A stretch of DNA of 64,000 nt from Symbiodinium natans (lineage: Eukaryota > Sar > Dinophyceae > Suessiales > Symbiodiniaceae). The stretch is taken from assembly GCA_905221605.1 (NCBI GenBank), contig CAJNDS010001691.1, forward strand, positions 454,417-518,416, written 5' to 3'. Made by a program: the position numbers and the translations under genes. This document shows, piece by piece, positions 53,653 to 62,261 of this stretch (position 1 is its first letter; every line of letters begins with the position of its first letter). The notes beneath the pieces were generated by a model. It saw only the letters and a program-made list of their open reading frames with translations. It ran no database searches and was not told the DNA's origin.

Positions 53653-54532
53653 GTTCCTTTGCTGATGGGCTTGGAGTTTACGAGCAGAATGTAGAAAATT
53701 GTATCACTCGCATTCAGACGAATACTCTAAAACTACATACTGATCATCATTATCATCGTCATCATCAGCAGCCGCAGCAGTTATCACCATCATCAGCAGA
53801 AGCAGCATGTTGTCACTGTCATCACTTTACTCAAAGATCTTTCAAGGTTCTGAGTTCTGGGATTTGGGGTTGCCGTGCTCGGTGGCAGCTGGAAAACATG
53901 CCTATTTGTGCTGGAGCTTGCGGACTTACCTTCTAAGCCCACGAAGCCCATTTTAACCCCTAAGCCTGAGCCCATCTAAACCCTAAACCCTAAACCCTGA
54001 ACCCTAAACCCTAAACCCTAAACCCTAAACCCTAAACCCTAAACCCTAAACCCTAAACCCTAAACCCTAAATTCAAACCGAAGCTTCATCGTGGAGATGA
54101 TGGGATCCAGCACCCGAGCTGCTCCATCCTCTCGAAACATCTCTGTGCGCTTGGGGTGAAAAACCCTTAACCCTTAACCCTTAACCCATAACCCTTAACC
54201 CTAAACTTGCCCTAAACCGTCAAGCCCGATGGTATACAGGGTTTGTGGGCATGGATCAGGGGGCATAAGGATAACGGGCTTCGGACCCGCCCGGATGAAT
54301 CTCAAAAACTTGAAGCATCGCGCACATCTTCAACCTCAGATGGAGAACTTGCGGCCGAAGAATACTGCTCTTAGGCGGGATTTGGGGTTTAGGTCTGAGG
54401 GTAGCTTAGGCTGCCCTGATGAACCCTGAATCCTGACTTGAACCGTAGACTGCCACAGGGCGAGCAGGAAGCAAGCACCAAAGCTCCGACAGAGCATGGA
54501 ACCCCTAACCTTAAGCCGGCCTGCCCCAGACC

Positions 54533-54565
<33 letters not shown>

Positions 54566-57500
54566 CACCGCAGGCGGTGCTGAAACCTCAAGCCCCACCA
54601 AAAACCCTAAACAAACCTTGCCATCTTTCCCAACCCAAGTTTTTTTTCGATACCCTAAACACCAGACCAGCAAAAAACCCAAATCCCTACCCAAAGAAAC
54701 ATCGTCCTCGGCGCTGAGGGGCGGCGCACTCTGCACGTGTGGCTCTGCCTCGGCGAGGGGCTCCGGTTTCATCCTGGCGGGCTTAAGGGTTTGGGGTTTA
54801 GGGTTTAGGGTTTAGGGTTTAGGGTTTAGGGTTTAGGGTTTAGGGTTTAGGGTTTAGGGTTTAGGGTTTAGGGTTTAGGGTTTAGGGTTTAGGGTTTAGG
54901 GTTTAGGGTTTAGGGTTTAGGGTTTAGGGTTTAGGGTTTAGGGTTTAGGGTTTAGGGTTTAGGGTTTAGGGTTTAGGGTTTAGGGTTTAGGTTTAGAGCT
55001 TCGTGTTTAGGGTTGAGGGATGAGGGTACTGATTCTTCAAAGGGAAGAAGGGAACGATGGTACCTTAGAGCCTTAATAATTAGAATCGAGTTTTTTTTTT
55101 GGTAGGGGGGTGGGGTGAATTTAGTACATATTCTGATATAGGGATCATGAGGGAATACTATTTCTAATTATTCCGACCCCTATATTCCGTTCTAGAACAA
55201 CCAAAAGGGCTAGGGACCGGGGATTACAAACACCTTCCCGAATAAGAGCCCAGTAGCATGCTGCTGCTTCAAGGTCTCGGGCTCGAGATGCGATGTAGTG
55301 TACTATAGGGTCGGAGTAACTACGAACAATATTCTCTTACGGCCCCTTTCTATTCATACTAGCATAACCCCCCCCCCAAAAAAAAAAAAAAAAACTATTC
55401 GAATTAAACATGCTCCTACATGATTGCGAGCCGTGTGCTTTTTCATGCTTGAGGCTTCTGCATCTCGTGTGGCGAACATATCTTGAAAGCCTGTGCTTCG
55501 AGCTTTCAGGTCTTTCCATGAGCTACTCAGGTCAGGGGACCCTCCATCCAACAAAAACCCTAAACCCTAAACCCTAAACCCTAAACCCTAAACCCTAAAC
55601 CCTAAACCCTAAAGCCAACAAGTTCAGCAGCTTAGAAAGGGGACTCCTTGAGATCCAGCCAGTGTCCACCGACACGATGGCCACGCCTGCACGGCTGAAC
55701 TCGTCGGCCACAGAGCAGGTCATCCTTAAACTGGCTGGGCTTAGGGTTTAGGGTTTAGGGTTTAGGGTTTAGGGTTTAGGGTTTAGGGTTTAGGGTTTAG
55801 GGTTTAGGGTTTAGGGTTTAGGGTTTAGGGTTTAGGGTTTAGGGTTTAGGGTTTAGGGTTTAGGGTTTAGGGTTTAGGGTTTAGGGTTTAGGGTTTAGGG
55901 TTTAGGGTTTAGGGTTTAGGGCTGGTTCTTAGTAGGGAATGCGGGAGTTAGGGCCCTACATCAGCCCGTCCCTTTTTTAGGATCCCTAGGGGGATCCTTA
56001 AAAGAAGATCGTACCCCGCCCACCCCCCACCCCCCCAGGGCAGCACGAAACAGATCCCACTATGTAGGGTTTACGGTTTAGGGTTTAGGGTTTAGGGTTT
56101 AGGTGGAGCAACCCGGCTTGCCAACGACTGGAGCGGGACGAGTCAAGTAAAGCACCCTAAACCCTAAACCCGAAATCCTAAACCCTAAACCCTAAACCCT
56201 AAACCCTAAACCCTAAACCCTAAACCCTAAACCCTAAACCCTAAGCCCAGCCAAAGAGCATATTCAGCGAGGCTTTGGCCATGTTGGTGTGGGGGTGGTT
56301 GGCCCCTTTGTTGCCAAGGGAACGGAAAGACCCCTCCTGGGAGGTGACGTTGACCACATACTTCCTTAGCTGCTGAGCTGAGACGGCCACAAAAAAGTGT
56401 GCACTTTCAGTTCGCCCTAAGCCCTAAACCCTAAACCCTAGACCCTAAGCCCCCCTAAACCCTAAACCCTAAACCCAAAAAGTGTAAAGTCTACACATTA
56501 GCTACCACGTTTCACTTCTTTCATGAGCTGCCGCCGTTTCTCCTGGAGGCCTTGCCCGACCTCGGATGGCCCTTTGACCTTAAACCCCTTAGGGTTTAGG
56601 GTTTAGGGTTTGGGGTTTGGGGTTTGGGGTTTGGGGTTTGGGGTTTAGGGTGTAGGGGCTCCCGAACAGGGATCCTCTTGAACCGAAAAAGGGCAAATAG
56701 AAAATATCCCAAGAACCTACCTAGCGACGCATCCCTAAAAAACAGTCCTGAATAGGATCCTCTCAAACCTAACAAGGGAAAAAATGGCATATCCCAAACA
56801 CCTACTGAGCGACGTATCCATAAAGGTAGCGCTTTGACAGGAACCCAGAACCCAACAAAAAGTAATAAGGTATAGTACCGAGCGACGTATCCATAAAGGT
56901 AGCGTCTGGGTATTGTGCCAGGGCCCTCGCCGCTCAGCAAGTCACGCGGCTCCTTGTCCTCCCGGCGCAAGATGCGCGCTGTCGCGTCCTTTTGGGGCTC
57001 CATCGCCTCCTTGCGGGTTGGGGGTTCGGGTTTAGGGTTTAGGGTTCAGGGTTTCGGGTTTAGGGTGTAACTAGGGTTTAGGGTTTATAGGGTCTAGGGA
57101 ACTTGCAGTCTCTTAAAAAAACTCACTTTTGCCGCTCTCCCGCCTTCGACAGCAACGAGGGCTTCAGCTCGCTGAGCAGCACGAAGGGTGCCGTCACATT
57201 GATCACCTGCACCTCCACGCTCTCAACCCATGACACCTGGGTGTCAGATATGGGGGGGGGTTGGGGGGGTTTGGGGGTTCTGGGCGGGTTTGGGCGGGTT
57301 TGGGCAGGTTTGGGGGCTTTGGGGGGTTTTTTGGGGGATTTGAACTTCCCAAAATAGGGGAGGTACCCCTGCTATACCCCTAAATAGAATGGAATCCCCT
57401 TGAAAGGGATCCCCAAAAAGGGTGTCCCCATTTTCGGAAACCCCCCCATATCATGTAGACACCGTTTGGCTCCTTCAACCACCCTTAGCCTTGAAGTCCC

Positions 57501-60500
57501 TTCAGCCTCCTTGATTTCCTCCCTAGACTCGCTTTGATCCCTAAACGGGGACCTACGTCATACCTACTATAGGGGCCTTATAACAATTAGAATAGGTTTT
57601 TGAGGACCTATTAAGAGTACTACTATCCAAGGACCATAAGGGAATACGATTCGCAACTATTCCGAGCTTTCTATTACACCTGCAAACGCAATCTCTCTGA
57701 AGCCCACCTCGCCGATCTTCGCAGTCCAGCTGGTCTCCGCCCGCAGATCCTTGGCCTCAAGGGACTACAGGAGGGACCCTTATTTTTCAGGGACCTTAGG
57801 GGTTATCTAGGGGTGGTTATTTGGGGGTTATTGGGGGGATATTTAAGGATTATTTCGGGGTTATTTAGGGGCTACTCAAGTAAAGTATGTAGGGAGTATA
57901 TAAGGTATATCTACCCCTCAATGGCCTCTGCGACGGGTAGTTGGCTAAGGCTCAGTTGCCCAGACGGGGATGCCACAGGGCCAGGGATGCTGTCGGCGAT
58001 GGCGTCGCTGTCGTCCAGCAGGTACTTGAGGTCCTATACTGAACTTGGGACCCTAGCAAAAATTAAACAATGAGCTGTTTCTTGGGAAATATAGTACCAA
58101 AAACCAAAAAACTACGATTATCATTTTGGCTGTTTCTTAGGAAATACAGCGCCCAAGAAATATACAAGGATTCCCAAGTCTCCCTCAGGGTAATATAGTA
58201 CCTACAATTATACTCTTAACTGTTTCTTAGGAAATGCAGTGCCAAAAAAAGTATTCCCAAGTCTCCCTCAGGGTAATGTAGTACCTACAATTATACTCTT
58301 AACTGTTTCTTAGGAAATACAGGGCCAAAAAAAGTACTCTTAACTGTTTCTTAGGAAATACAGTGCCAAAAAAAAGTATTCCCAAGTCTCCCTCTACCAA
58401 CAATTATACTCTTAACTGTTTCTTACGAAATACAGTGCCAAAAAAAATATTCCCAAGTCTCCCTCAGGGTCGGGTTTGCAGCCCGGGAGCTGCCGAAGCC
58501 GATCTTCGAGACCAGCCTCCAGCGGGGTTTGCTCCGCCTGCGGGGTTTAAAGGGTCTTAGGGTCTTAGGTGGTTTCTAGTTTAGGGCAGGCAGTTTAGGG
58601 TTTAGGGTTTAGGGTTTCAGGGTTTCAGGGTTTCAGGGTTTCAGGGTTTCTGGGTTTCTGGGTTTCTGGGTTCTGGGTTTAGAGCTTAGGGCAAGCATAC
58701 ATATATATATATATATATATATGCTCGCCCCCCCCCCCCCTCCAAGACATCTGCATGTACACATTGCTGTAAGAAAGAAGTCTGAAACAATCGTTTTAAC
58801 ACGAAAACCCTCGGTATTTGCAGCGTTTTCTGCATCTGCATGTATAATATGGAGAGGAGATTCTGAAAAGCCTTGGGGGTGGATCTTGGTTTATATATAT
58901 ATATATATATATATAGATGTACACACACATACAGTGTGTGTGTGTGTACATGCGTATATCTACATATGTCTCGAGTGTATACTCATACACAACAAAATGA
59001 AACATGTACAGTTTACATTATGTGCAAGATAACATAAACATGTATATTTGGTATAGGTGAAGCATATCATATCTTTCATAGAGTAAACTACAAAGTTACA
59101 TATGAAAACCGTTTATATTACCTGAGAATGGAATTATACATCGCAAAAGGCGCATGTCAATGTGGGGCCGGCACGCTTGGTTGCCTGACATCTCTGGGCA
59201 GGTATGGGACTTTCTTTGGGCGGTCAAGTCGACACAGTTGACCCAGGTTTTGCGCCGTCAGAAGTGCACGCAATGACGTACGACTTGGGATGAGTCCACT
59301 AATATGGATTATAAAAGGGGGTACTATAACCCCTACTAAGGACTGTTAGTTACAAGTAGTACAAGGGGGGACATTCCAACGTACGACGTGCAATTGAAAC
59401 ACTTTGCATGGCACGCATAATCTGCCTCGACAAGAGCCTTGTAGTGTGCGGGTGGGCGCTTCACCGTCTGAGCAGCATTGTTGATAAGAAAGTCCAGCTT
59501 CGGAAACATGCTTGCGAGGTGCTTTCCCAAAGCGGCGACAGTGGGCACGTTGCGAAAGTCCGCCCCATACACGGACAGTCGCGACATCCAGGAGGCAGAG
59601 TCTGACTCTTGGCTGAATCGCCTCAGGCAGTCTCTGGGAAAGCGTGTGGTCACTGCCACTTCGCAGCCCATGCGGAGCAGCTTCAGGGCCGTGGCATAGC
59701 CGATGTTCACGCGGCCACCGGTTACGATGGCTGTCTTGCCATTGAGGTCGGCTTGCTGGCAAAGCTTGTCTCTGCTGAGAGCCTCGCAAGCACCGCAGAG
59801 TCGGGGTCGTTCCGCCAAGGTGGCGGAGGGGTCGATGCGCTCGCGGCACATGTAACACCTTGGTAGGAACTCATTGCCCCGTCGGCTCTCCCAGAGATCC
59901 ACATTCTTCCAGCGCACACCTGGCAACCCATCCTTCTCCATGCTCACGCTGAGGAGCGTCTCGATGGACTTCTCGGAAGCCGACTCATCACCCGAGATAT
60001 AACGGTACTTGCCGGCAATGAGGTCACTATCTGGAAGATTCCAGAGACCCTTGGACTGATAGTCAATGCCCTCCCGAATTCGCTGCCTCTTGGACTCGTG
60101 AATCTCCATGTACTGGTCCAGGTGCATCCCAAGGAGCATGCGGGCCACAAAAGGCAGCTCCACTTCGCCTTCTTGGTAGCCCAGCAACCATCTTATAACA
60201 AGGGCACCCTTTGTTTGGGTGGGCTATACTTTATAAGGGAAACCAGAACCAAAAAAAAGAGGGTAAAGGGCACCAGTGGGCTACCAAGTCGCCGTACCCC
60301 AAATCCTGGCCAGCAGAAACGAAGCCGTTCAAGGCCGCGATGCGGCGAGCTGTTTCCTCATCCAAGGTTTTGGGCAGGTCGCATCGGGGATGGTGCTTGC
60401 AAATCTCGAAGAACACAGTTCCAAAGCCTCGCCACTCTTTATTCTGGTTTAGGGTTTAGGGTTTAGGGTTTAGTGTTTAGGGTTTAGGGTTTAGATTTAT

Positions 60501-60564
60501 TCTCATGCACCCTTTTTGAAGGTTGCAGAGCATGGCCGACTGAACCCGCTGAGCGTGGGCTCAT
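53596..60564 (-). CDS. SDR-family oxidoreductase gene, about 17 exons
   Basis: Following the minus strand from 60564 to 53596, successive open segments build one protein of the short-chain dehydrogenase/reductase superfamily (NAD(P)-dependent). In order: an N-terminal region; a Cys-rich segment (CYMCRERID, RLCGACEALS); the Rossmann motif TGGRVNIGYATALKLLRMG; TTRFPRDCLRRF; the NNAAQTVKRPP strand; VQVINVTAPFVLL; KYVVNVTSQEGSF; the active-site region NHPHTNMAKASLNM; VSVDTGWIS; DGAARVLDPI; and a final VDW before TAG. The usual Tyr of Tyr-x3-Lys is Thr here (TNMAK), as in a divergent SDR subgroup with the HTNMAKA motif. Introns contain TIR elements and TTTAGGG arrays. Several exon boundaries are approximate, and some small exons are inferred only from open phase. 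The proposed ATG is at 60562-60564. Confidence 0.72.
54075..54160 (-). CDS. SDR gene exon with DGAARVLDPI
   Basis: Reads FREDGAARVLDPIISTMKLR, a conserved segment near the C-terminus of this SDR subgroup. GAGGATGG at its start resembles GAGGACGA at the end of the preceding exon (about 54700), suggesting the intron arose by an insertion that duplicated about 7 bases. Confidence 0.6.
54534..54563 (+). repeat. Poly-C run, ~30
   Basis: About 30 C in a row inside an intron of the SDR gene (G run on the gene strand). Confidence 0.85.
54700..54785 (-). CDS. SDR gene exon (PPLSAED)
   Basis: The minus frame MKPEPLAEAEPHVQSAPPLS then AED leads directly into the DGAARV exon in the expected order. It is bounded upstream by the 210-bp array. 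Confidence 0.45.
54787..54995 (+). repeat. Longest TTTAGGG array, ~29 perfect units
   Basis: About 209 bases of unbroken TTTAGGG inside the SDR gene (CCCTAAA on the gene strand). The lack of mutations indicates recent origin or gene-conversion-like homogenisation. Confidence 0.97.
55405..55547 (-). CDS. SDR gene exon following VDTGWIS
   Basis: The minus frame DGGSPDLSSSWKDLKARSTG, FQDMFATRDAEASSMKKHTA is open. Joining it to the exon at 55616-55728 across the array, after removing one CCAACAA copy, gives an uninterrupted reading frame. Confidence 0.5.
55555..55614 (+). repeat. CCCTAAA array inserted in a coding frame, 7-bp flanking repeat
   Basis: About 8 units with CCAACAA immediately on both sides (55548-55554 and 55615-55621). 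The SDR reading frame is continuous if the array and one CCAACAA are removed, so the array appears to be an insertion into an exon. Confidence 0.9.
55616..55728 (-). CDS. SDR gene exon (VSVDTGWIS)
   Basis: Reads CSVADEFSRAGVAIVSVDTG, WISRSPLSKLLNLL. This is the beta-strand and loop after the SDR active-site helix (VDTGWI in place of the common PG motif). Arrays lie on both sides. Confidence 0.65.
55738..55922 (+). repeat. TTTAGGG array, ~26 units
   Basis: Clean array within the intron between the active-site exon and the VDTGWIS exon. GGCTGG occurs at both edges (6 bases). Confidence 0.96.
56155..56247 (+). repeat. CCCTAAA array, ~13 units
   Basis: Array directly after the active-site exon. 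On the gene strand it reads TTTAGGG and starts GCTTAGGG, a possible GC donor. Confidence 0.93.
56258..56372 (-). CDS. SDR gene active-site exon
   Basis: Reads LRKYVVNVTSQEGSFRSLGN, then NHPHTNMAKASLNMLFGW. VNVTSQEG corresponds to the SDR strand carrying the catalytic Ser region. The Lys of TNMAK corresponds to the catalytic Lys, and Thr stands where Tyr is usual. Known SDR subgroups with HTNMAKA share this difference, so it may not be a defect. Confidence 0.7.
56506..56575 (-). CDS. SDR gene small exon
   Basis: The minus frame KGPSEVGQGLQEKRRQLMKE, VKRG ends at a GT donor (GTG|GTAGCT). Charged linker between two conserved SDR blocks. Confidence 0.4.
56588..56660 (+). repeat. TTTAGGG/TTTGGGG array
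   Basis: About 9 units, several of the TTTGGGG type. Confidence 0.9.
56919..57009 (-). CDS. SDR gene small exon
   Basis: The minus frame EAMEPQKDATARILRREDKE, PRDLLSGEGPG is preceded by a CCGCAAG acceptor and followed by a GC donor. The order fits after VQVINVTAPFVLL. Confidence 0.45.
57127..57236 (-). CDS. SDR gene exon (VQVINVTAPFVLL)
   Basis: Reads SWVESVEVQVINVTAPFVLL, SELKPSLLSKAGERQK between a GACACCCAG acceptor and a canonical AAAA|GTGAGT donor. N-V-T-A-P-F is the conserved SDR helix that contributes the structural Asn. The splice sites are the clearest in the gene. Confidence 0.72.
57465..57535 (-). CDS. SDR gene tentative exon
   Basis: The minus frame SREEIKEAEGTSRLRVVEGA is open between two intron-like regions. 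It is placed here only by position and open phase. Confidence 0.22.
57680..57755 (-). CDS. SDR gene exon (DLRAETSW)
   Basis: Reads AKDLRAETSWTAKIGEVGFR, EIAFA between an AG acceptor and GCAG|GTGTAA donor. The DLR..-SW pattern is characteristic of this SDR subgroup upstream of the N-V-T-A-P strand. Confidence 0.55.
57917..58033 (-). CDS. SDR gene exon
   Basis: Reads DLKYLLDDSDAIADSIPGPV, ASPSGQLSLSQLPVAEAIE after a GTATAG acceptor. Variable insert region of the SDR. Confidence 0.5.
58060..58470. repeat. Tandem CTGTTTCTTAGGAAAT repeat
   Basis: About five to six imperfect copies of a unit containing CTGTTTCTTAGGAAATACAG and TATTCCCAAGTCTCCCTC. Spacing varies between about 35 and 90 bases. It fills the intron between two SDR exons. 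Confidence 0.8.
58457..58537 (-). CDS. SDR gene exon
   Basis: Reads AEQTPLEAGLEDRLRQLPGC, KPDPEG after a CCCCGCAG acceptor. Confidence 0.5.
58685..58950. repeat. TA microsatellites, poly-C and TG repeats
   Basis: (AT)n at 58700-58721 and 58892-58914, about 13 C at 58728-58740, and a TGTGTGTG stretch at 58935-58948. The region 58740-59150 is AT-rich and shows no exon. Confidence 0.85.
59243..59283 (-). CDS. SDR gene short exon after element F2
   Basis: After the CATCCCAAG acceptor the minus frame reads SYVIACTSDGAKP, with a GT donor following. Phase agrees with the preceding exon when element F2 is removed. Confidence 0.5.
59285..59379. mobile_element. TIR element, family F (copy F2) acting as an intron
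   Basis: Ends TTGGGATG and CATTCCAA, 95 bases, with identical 8-bp direct repeats CGTACGAC outside (59277-59284 and 59380-59387). On the gene strand the last G of one repeat plus TT makes a GT donor, and the final AA plus the first G of the other makes an AG acceptor. Splicing there (59284-59380, 97 bases) leaves 6 extra bases and keeps the SDR frame. Confidence 0.85.
59381..60171 (-). CDS. SDR gene main exon (Rossmann core)
   Basis: About 263 codons. The first third is a helical, charged region (LDQYMEIHESKRQRIREGI, YRYISGDESASEKSIETLL). Next come CYMCRERID and LCGACEALSRDKL, a likely metal-binding four-Cys pair. The dinucleotide-binding motif is NGKTAIVTGGRVNIGYATAL, followed by TTRFPRDCLRRFSQESDSAS, the DFRNVPTV strand and FPKLDFLINNAAQTVKRPP. 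The exon is bounded on both sides by TIR elements (B5 and F2). It is the strongest evidence for this gene. Confidence 0.82.
60172..60288. mobile_element. TIR element, family B (copy B5) acting as an intron
   Basis: Perfect CTTGGTAGCCCA / TGGGCTACCAAG ends, 117 bases. TCGCCTT and TCGCCGT flank it (60165-60171 and 60289-60295, one mismatch). With a GC donor 4 bases outside and the element's CCAAG as acceptor (intron 60172-60292), the SDR frame continues. Confidence 0.83.
60293..60443 (-). CDS. SDR gene exon 2
   Basis: Reads NKEWRGFGTVFFEICKHHPR, CDLPKTLDEETARRIAALNG, FVSAGQDLGY. N-terminal region upstream of the Rossmann fold. Joined to the main exon across element B5 and to exon 1 across a TTTAGGG block. 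Confidence 0.6.
60446..60495 (+). repeat. TTTAGGG block with 8-bp target-site-like duplication
   Basis: 50 bases of TTTAGGG units with TTTATTCT on both sides (60438-60445 and 60496-60503). Removing the block and one copy restores a continuous frame (VHENKEW) in the SDR gene. It contains no other sequence, so the array itself appears to be what was inserted. Confidence 0.9.
60496..60564 (-). CDS. SDR gene proposed first exon
   Basis: ATG at 60562-60564, then SPRSAGSVGHALQPSKRVHE and N. The phase continues into exon 2 when the TTTAGGG block is removed. An earlier start in an upstream exon (60606-60720) is not excluded. Confidence 0.45.
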
Positions 60565-60605
60565 AAGATGTAAAGCTAAACACTAAACCCTAAACCCTAA
60601 ACAGT

Positions 60606-60720
60606 GAACTTCGAATGTCTGGTATTACCTCCGCGCCTCGGCTCTTGTATTTCAGGATCCGAGGTCCAGTGGACCACCTCCGGAGCTTCGCCGGCTCCAC
60701 GAAGTTGTACCCGGTCCTGA
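60606..60720 (-). CDS. Candidate upstream exon
   Basis: The minus frame RTGYNFVEPAKLRRWSTGPR, ILKYKSRGAE is open between two arrays. It may be a 5' exon of the SDR gene or the end of another gene. Confidence 0.3.
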
Positions 60721-60722
60721 GG

Positions 60723-60859
60723 TAGGGTTTAGGGTTTAGGGTTTAGGGTTTAGGGTTTAGGGTTTAGGGTTTAGGGTTTAGGGTTTAGGGTTTAGGGTTT
60801 AGGGTTTAGGGTTTAGGGTTTAGGGTTTAGGGTTTAGGGTTTAGGGTTTAGGGTTTAGC
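60723..60859 (+). repeat. TTTAGGG array, ~19 perfect units
   Basis: Clean array at the right edge of the SDR locus. Confidence 0.96.
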
Positions 60860-60949
60860 ACTGTGCCTAGGTGTGTGTAGGCAACGGAGAAAAAACCACC
60901 CGCCCAAAGAATCCCATAACATTGAGGAAATAAGGTTTTTACTAAGTTC

Positions 60950-61100
60950 TGTGCAGACGCACCCAATGGGGGGCCAAAGGGGTCAGAGGGGCCGATAAAG
61001 ATCAAATCGCCACATTCGTGCTGAACAATGGGGCGGCCAAAGGGGCCAGAGGGGCCGAAATGGAGGGGGCTAGAATTGATCAAATCGCAAAATTCGTGTT
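60950..61100 (+). repeat. GGGGCCAAAGGGGCCAGAGG direct repeat
   Basis: Two copies of a 55-60 base segment (GGCCAAAGGGG...AGAGGGGCCGA...ATCAAATCGC, then ATTCGTG) at about 60970-61022 and 61031-61103. Confidence 0.65.
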
Positions 61101-61277
61101 TAACATTTAGGTATATATGATTTAGGGTTGAGAGTTTAGTTGAGGGTTTAGGGTTTCGTATAACTCGTATAAACTGGGGGGGGGGGGGTTCAGGGTTGAG
61201 AGTTTAGGGCACCAACGGTAACTCTCATACCGATACCCTGAAGAAGGAAGGATGGACCGGGCATACTTCCCCTAAGC

Positions 61278-61400
61278 CTTAAACCCTGAACCCTGAACCC
61301 CAAACCCTAAACCCTAAACCCTAAACCCTAAACCCTAAACCCTAAACCCTAAACCCTAAACCCTAAATCCTAAATCCTAAACCCTAACCCGAAACCCTAA
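61278..61400 (+). repeat. CCCTAAA array, ~14 units
   Basis: Mostly clean, with CCCTGAA at left and CCTAAAT variants at right. Confidence 0.93.
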
Positions 61401-62261
61401 GCCCCTTTGGGTCGAATCTCGGTTCCCTTTCATGGATCAACCCGCAGCTGCCCCTGTAGCTCGAACGGCTATTTCGCTGCTGCCATAGTTTAGGGTTTAG
61501 GGTTTAGGGTTTAGGGTTTAGGGTTTAGGGTTCTCTCTACCTATTCCCACCGTAGAACCAGTTTGAGAGAGCAACGCGTTTCACATTCCGTTGGTTTTCT
61601 GTAAGCAAAGAACAAAAGCGCCACGTAGCTGATGCGGAGACTATCGATTCTGTATCGTGTTGTGGCAACTTGGGGTAGCCAAGTTCTCTGTCCAAACAAG
61701 CGTTTTGGATCATTTTTCCTAAGCCCTAAACCCTAAACCCTGCTGCTTGGGCGGGGATTGCGGTTGTGGGTCGGTGGGCTGGCTCGTGTAGGCGCTGGGG
61801 GCTGAGGTTCTTGCTTTCTGCTCAGGAAGAGGTTTATTGGTTTATGGTTTAGGGCTTATAGGGTTTAGGGTTTAGGGTTTAGGGTTTAGGGAGCCCTAAA
61901 CCCTGAACCCTAAAGCCTAAACCCTAAACCCTAAACCTGAATGCCCGTCTCGGCCAATATGGGGGGGTTTCGAAAACAGGGGTGCCCTGTTTGGGGTCCC
62001 TTTAAGGGGATTCTATTCTATTTGGGGTATGAAAGGGGTACCCCTTTTTTGGGAATAGACATATACAAATATACGCCGGCTCCGCAGTGGTCATGCTACG
62101 AACAACCTGGCGGTCTGTTGTTGTCGTCATCTGTTTTTGGCGGTAGTTGCTGGTTCAAGCATGGAGAGCAGCGAGTGCGATGAGAGTGGCTGCAAGATTG
62201 CTTCCGGAAAACTCCGATGCTATGTATGAAAACAGCGCTCTAAACGGCTCAGGCCGCGCTT

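Noticed and set aside
54438-54815. Poly-proline protein
   Set aside because: It is produced by a run of about 30 C; the real exon here (54700-54785) is on the other strand.
54787-54995. True chromosome end
   Set aside because: The array is internal, flanked on both sides by exons of one gene, and many others like it exist in both orientations.
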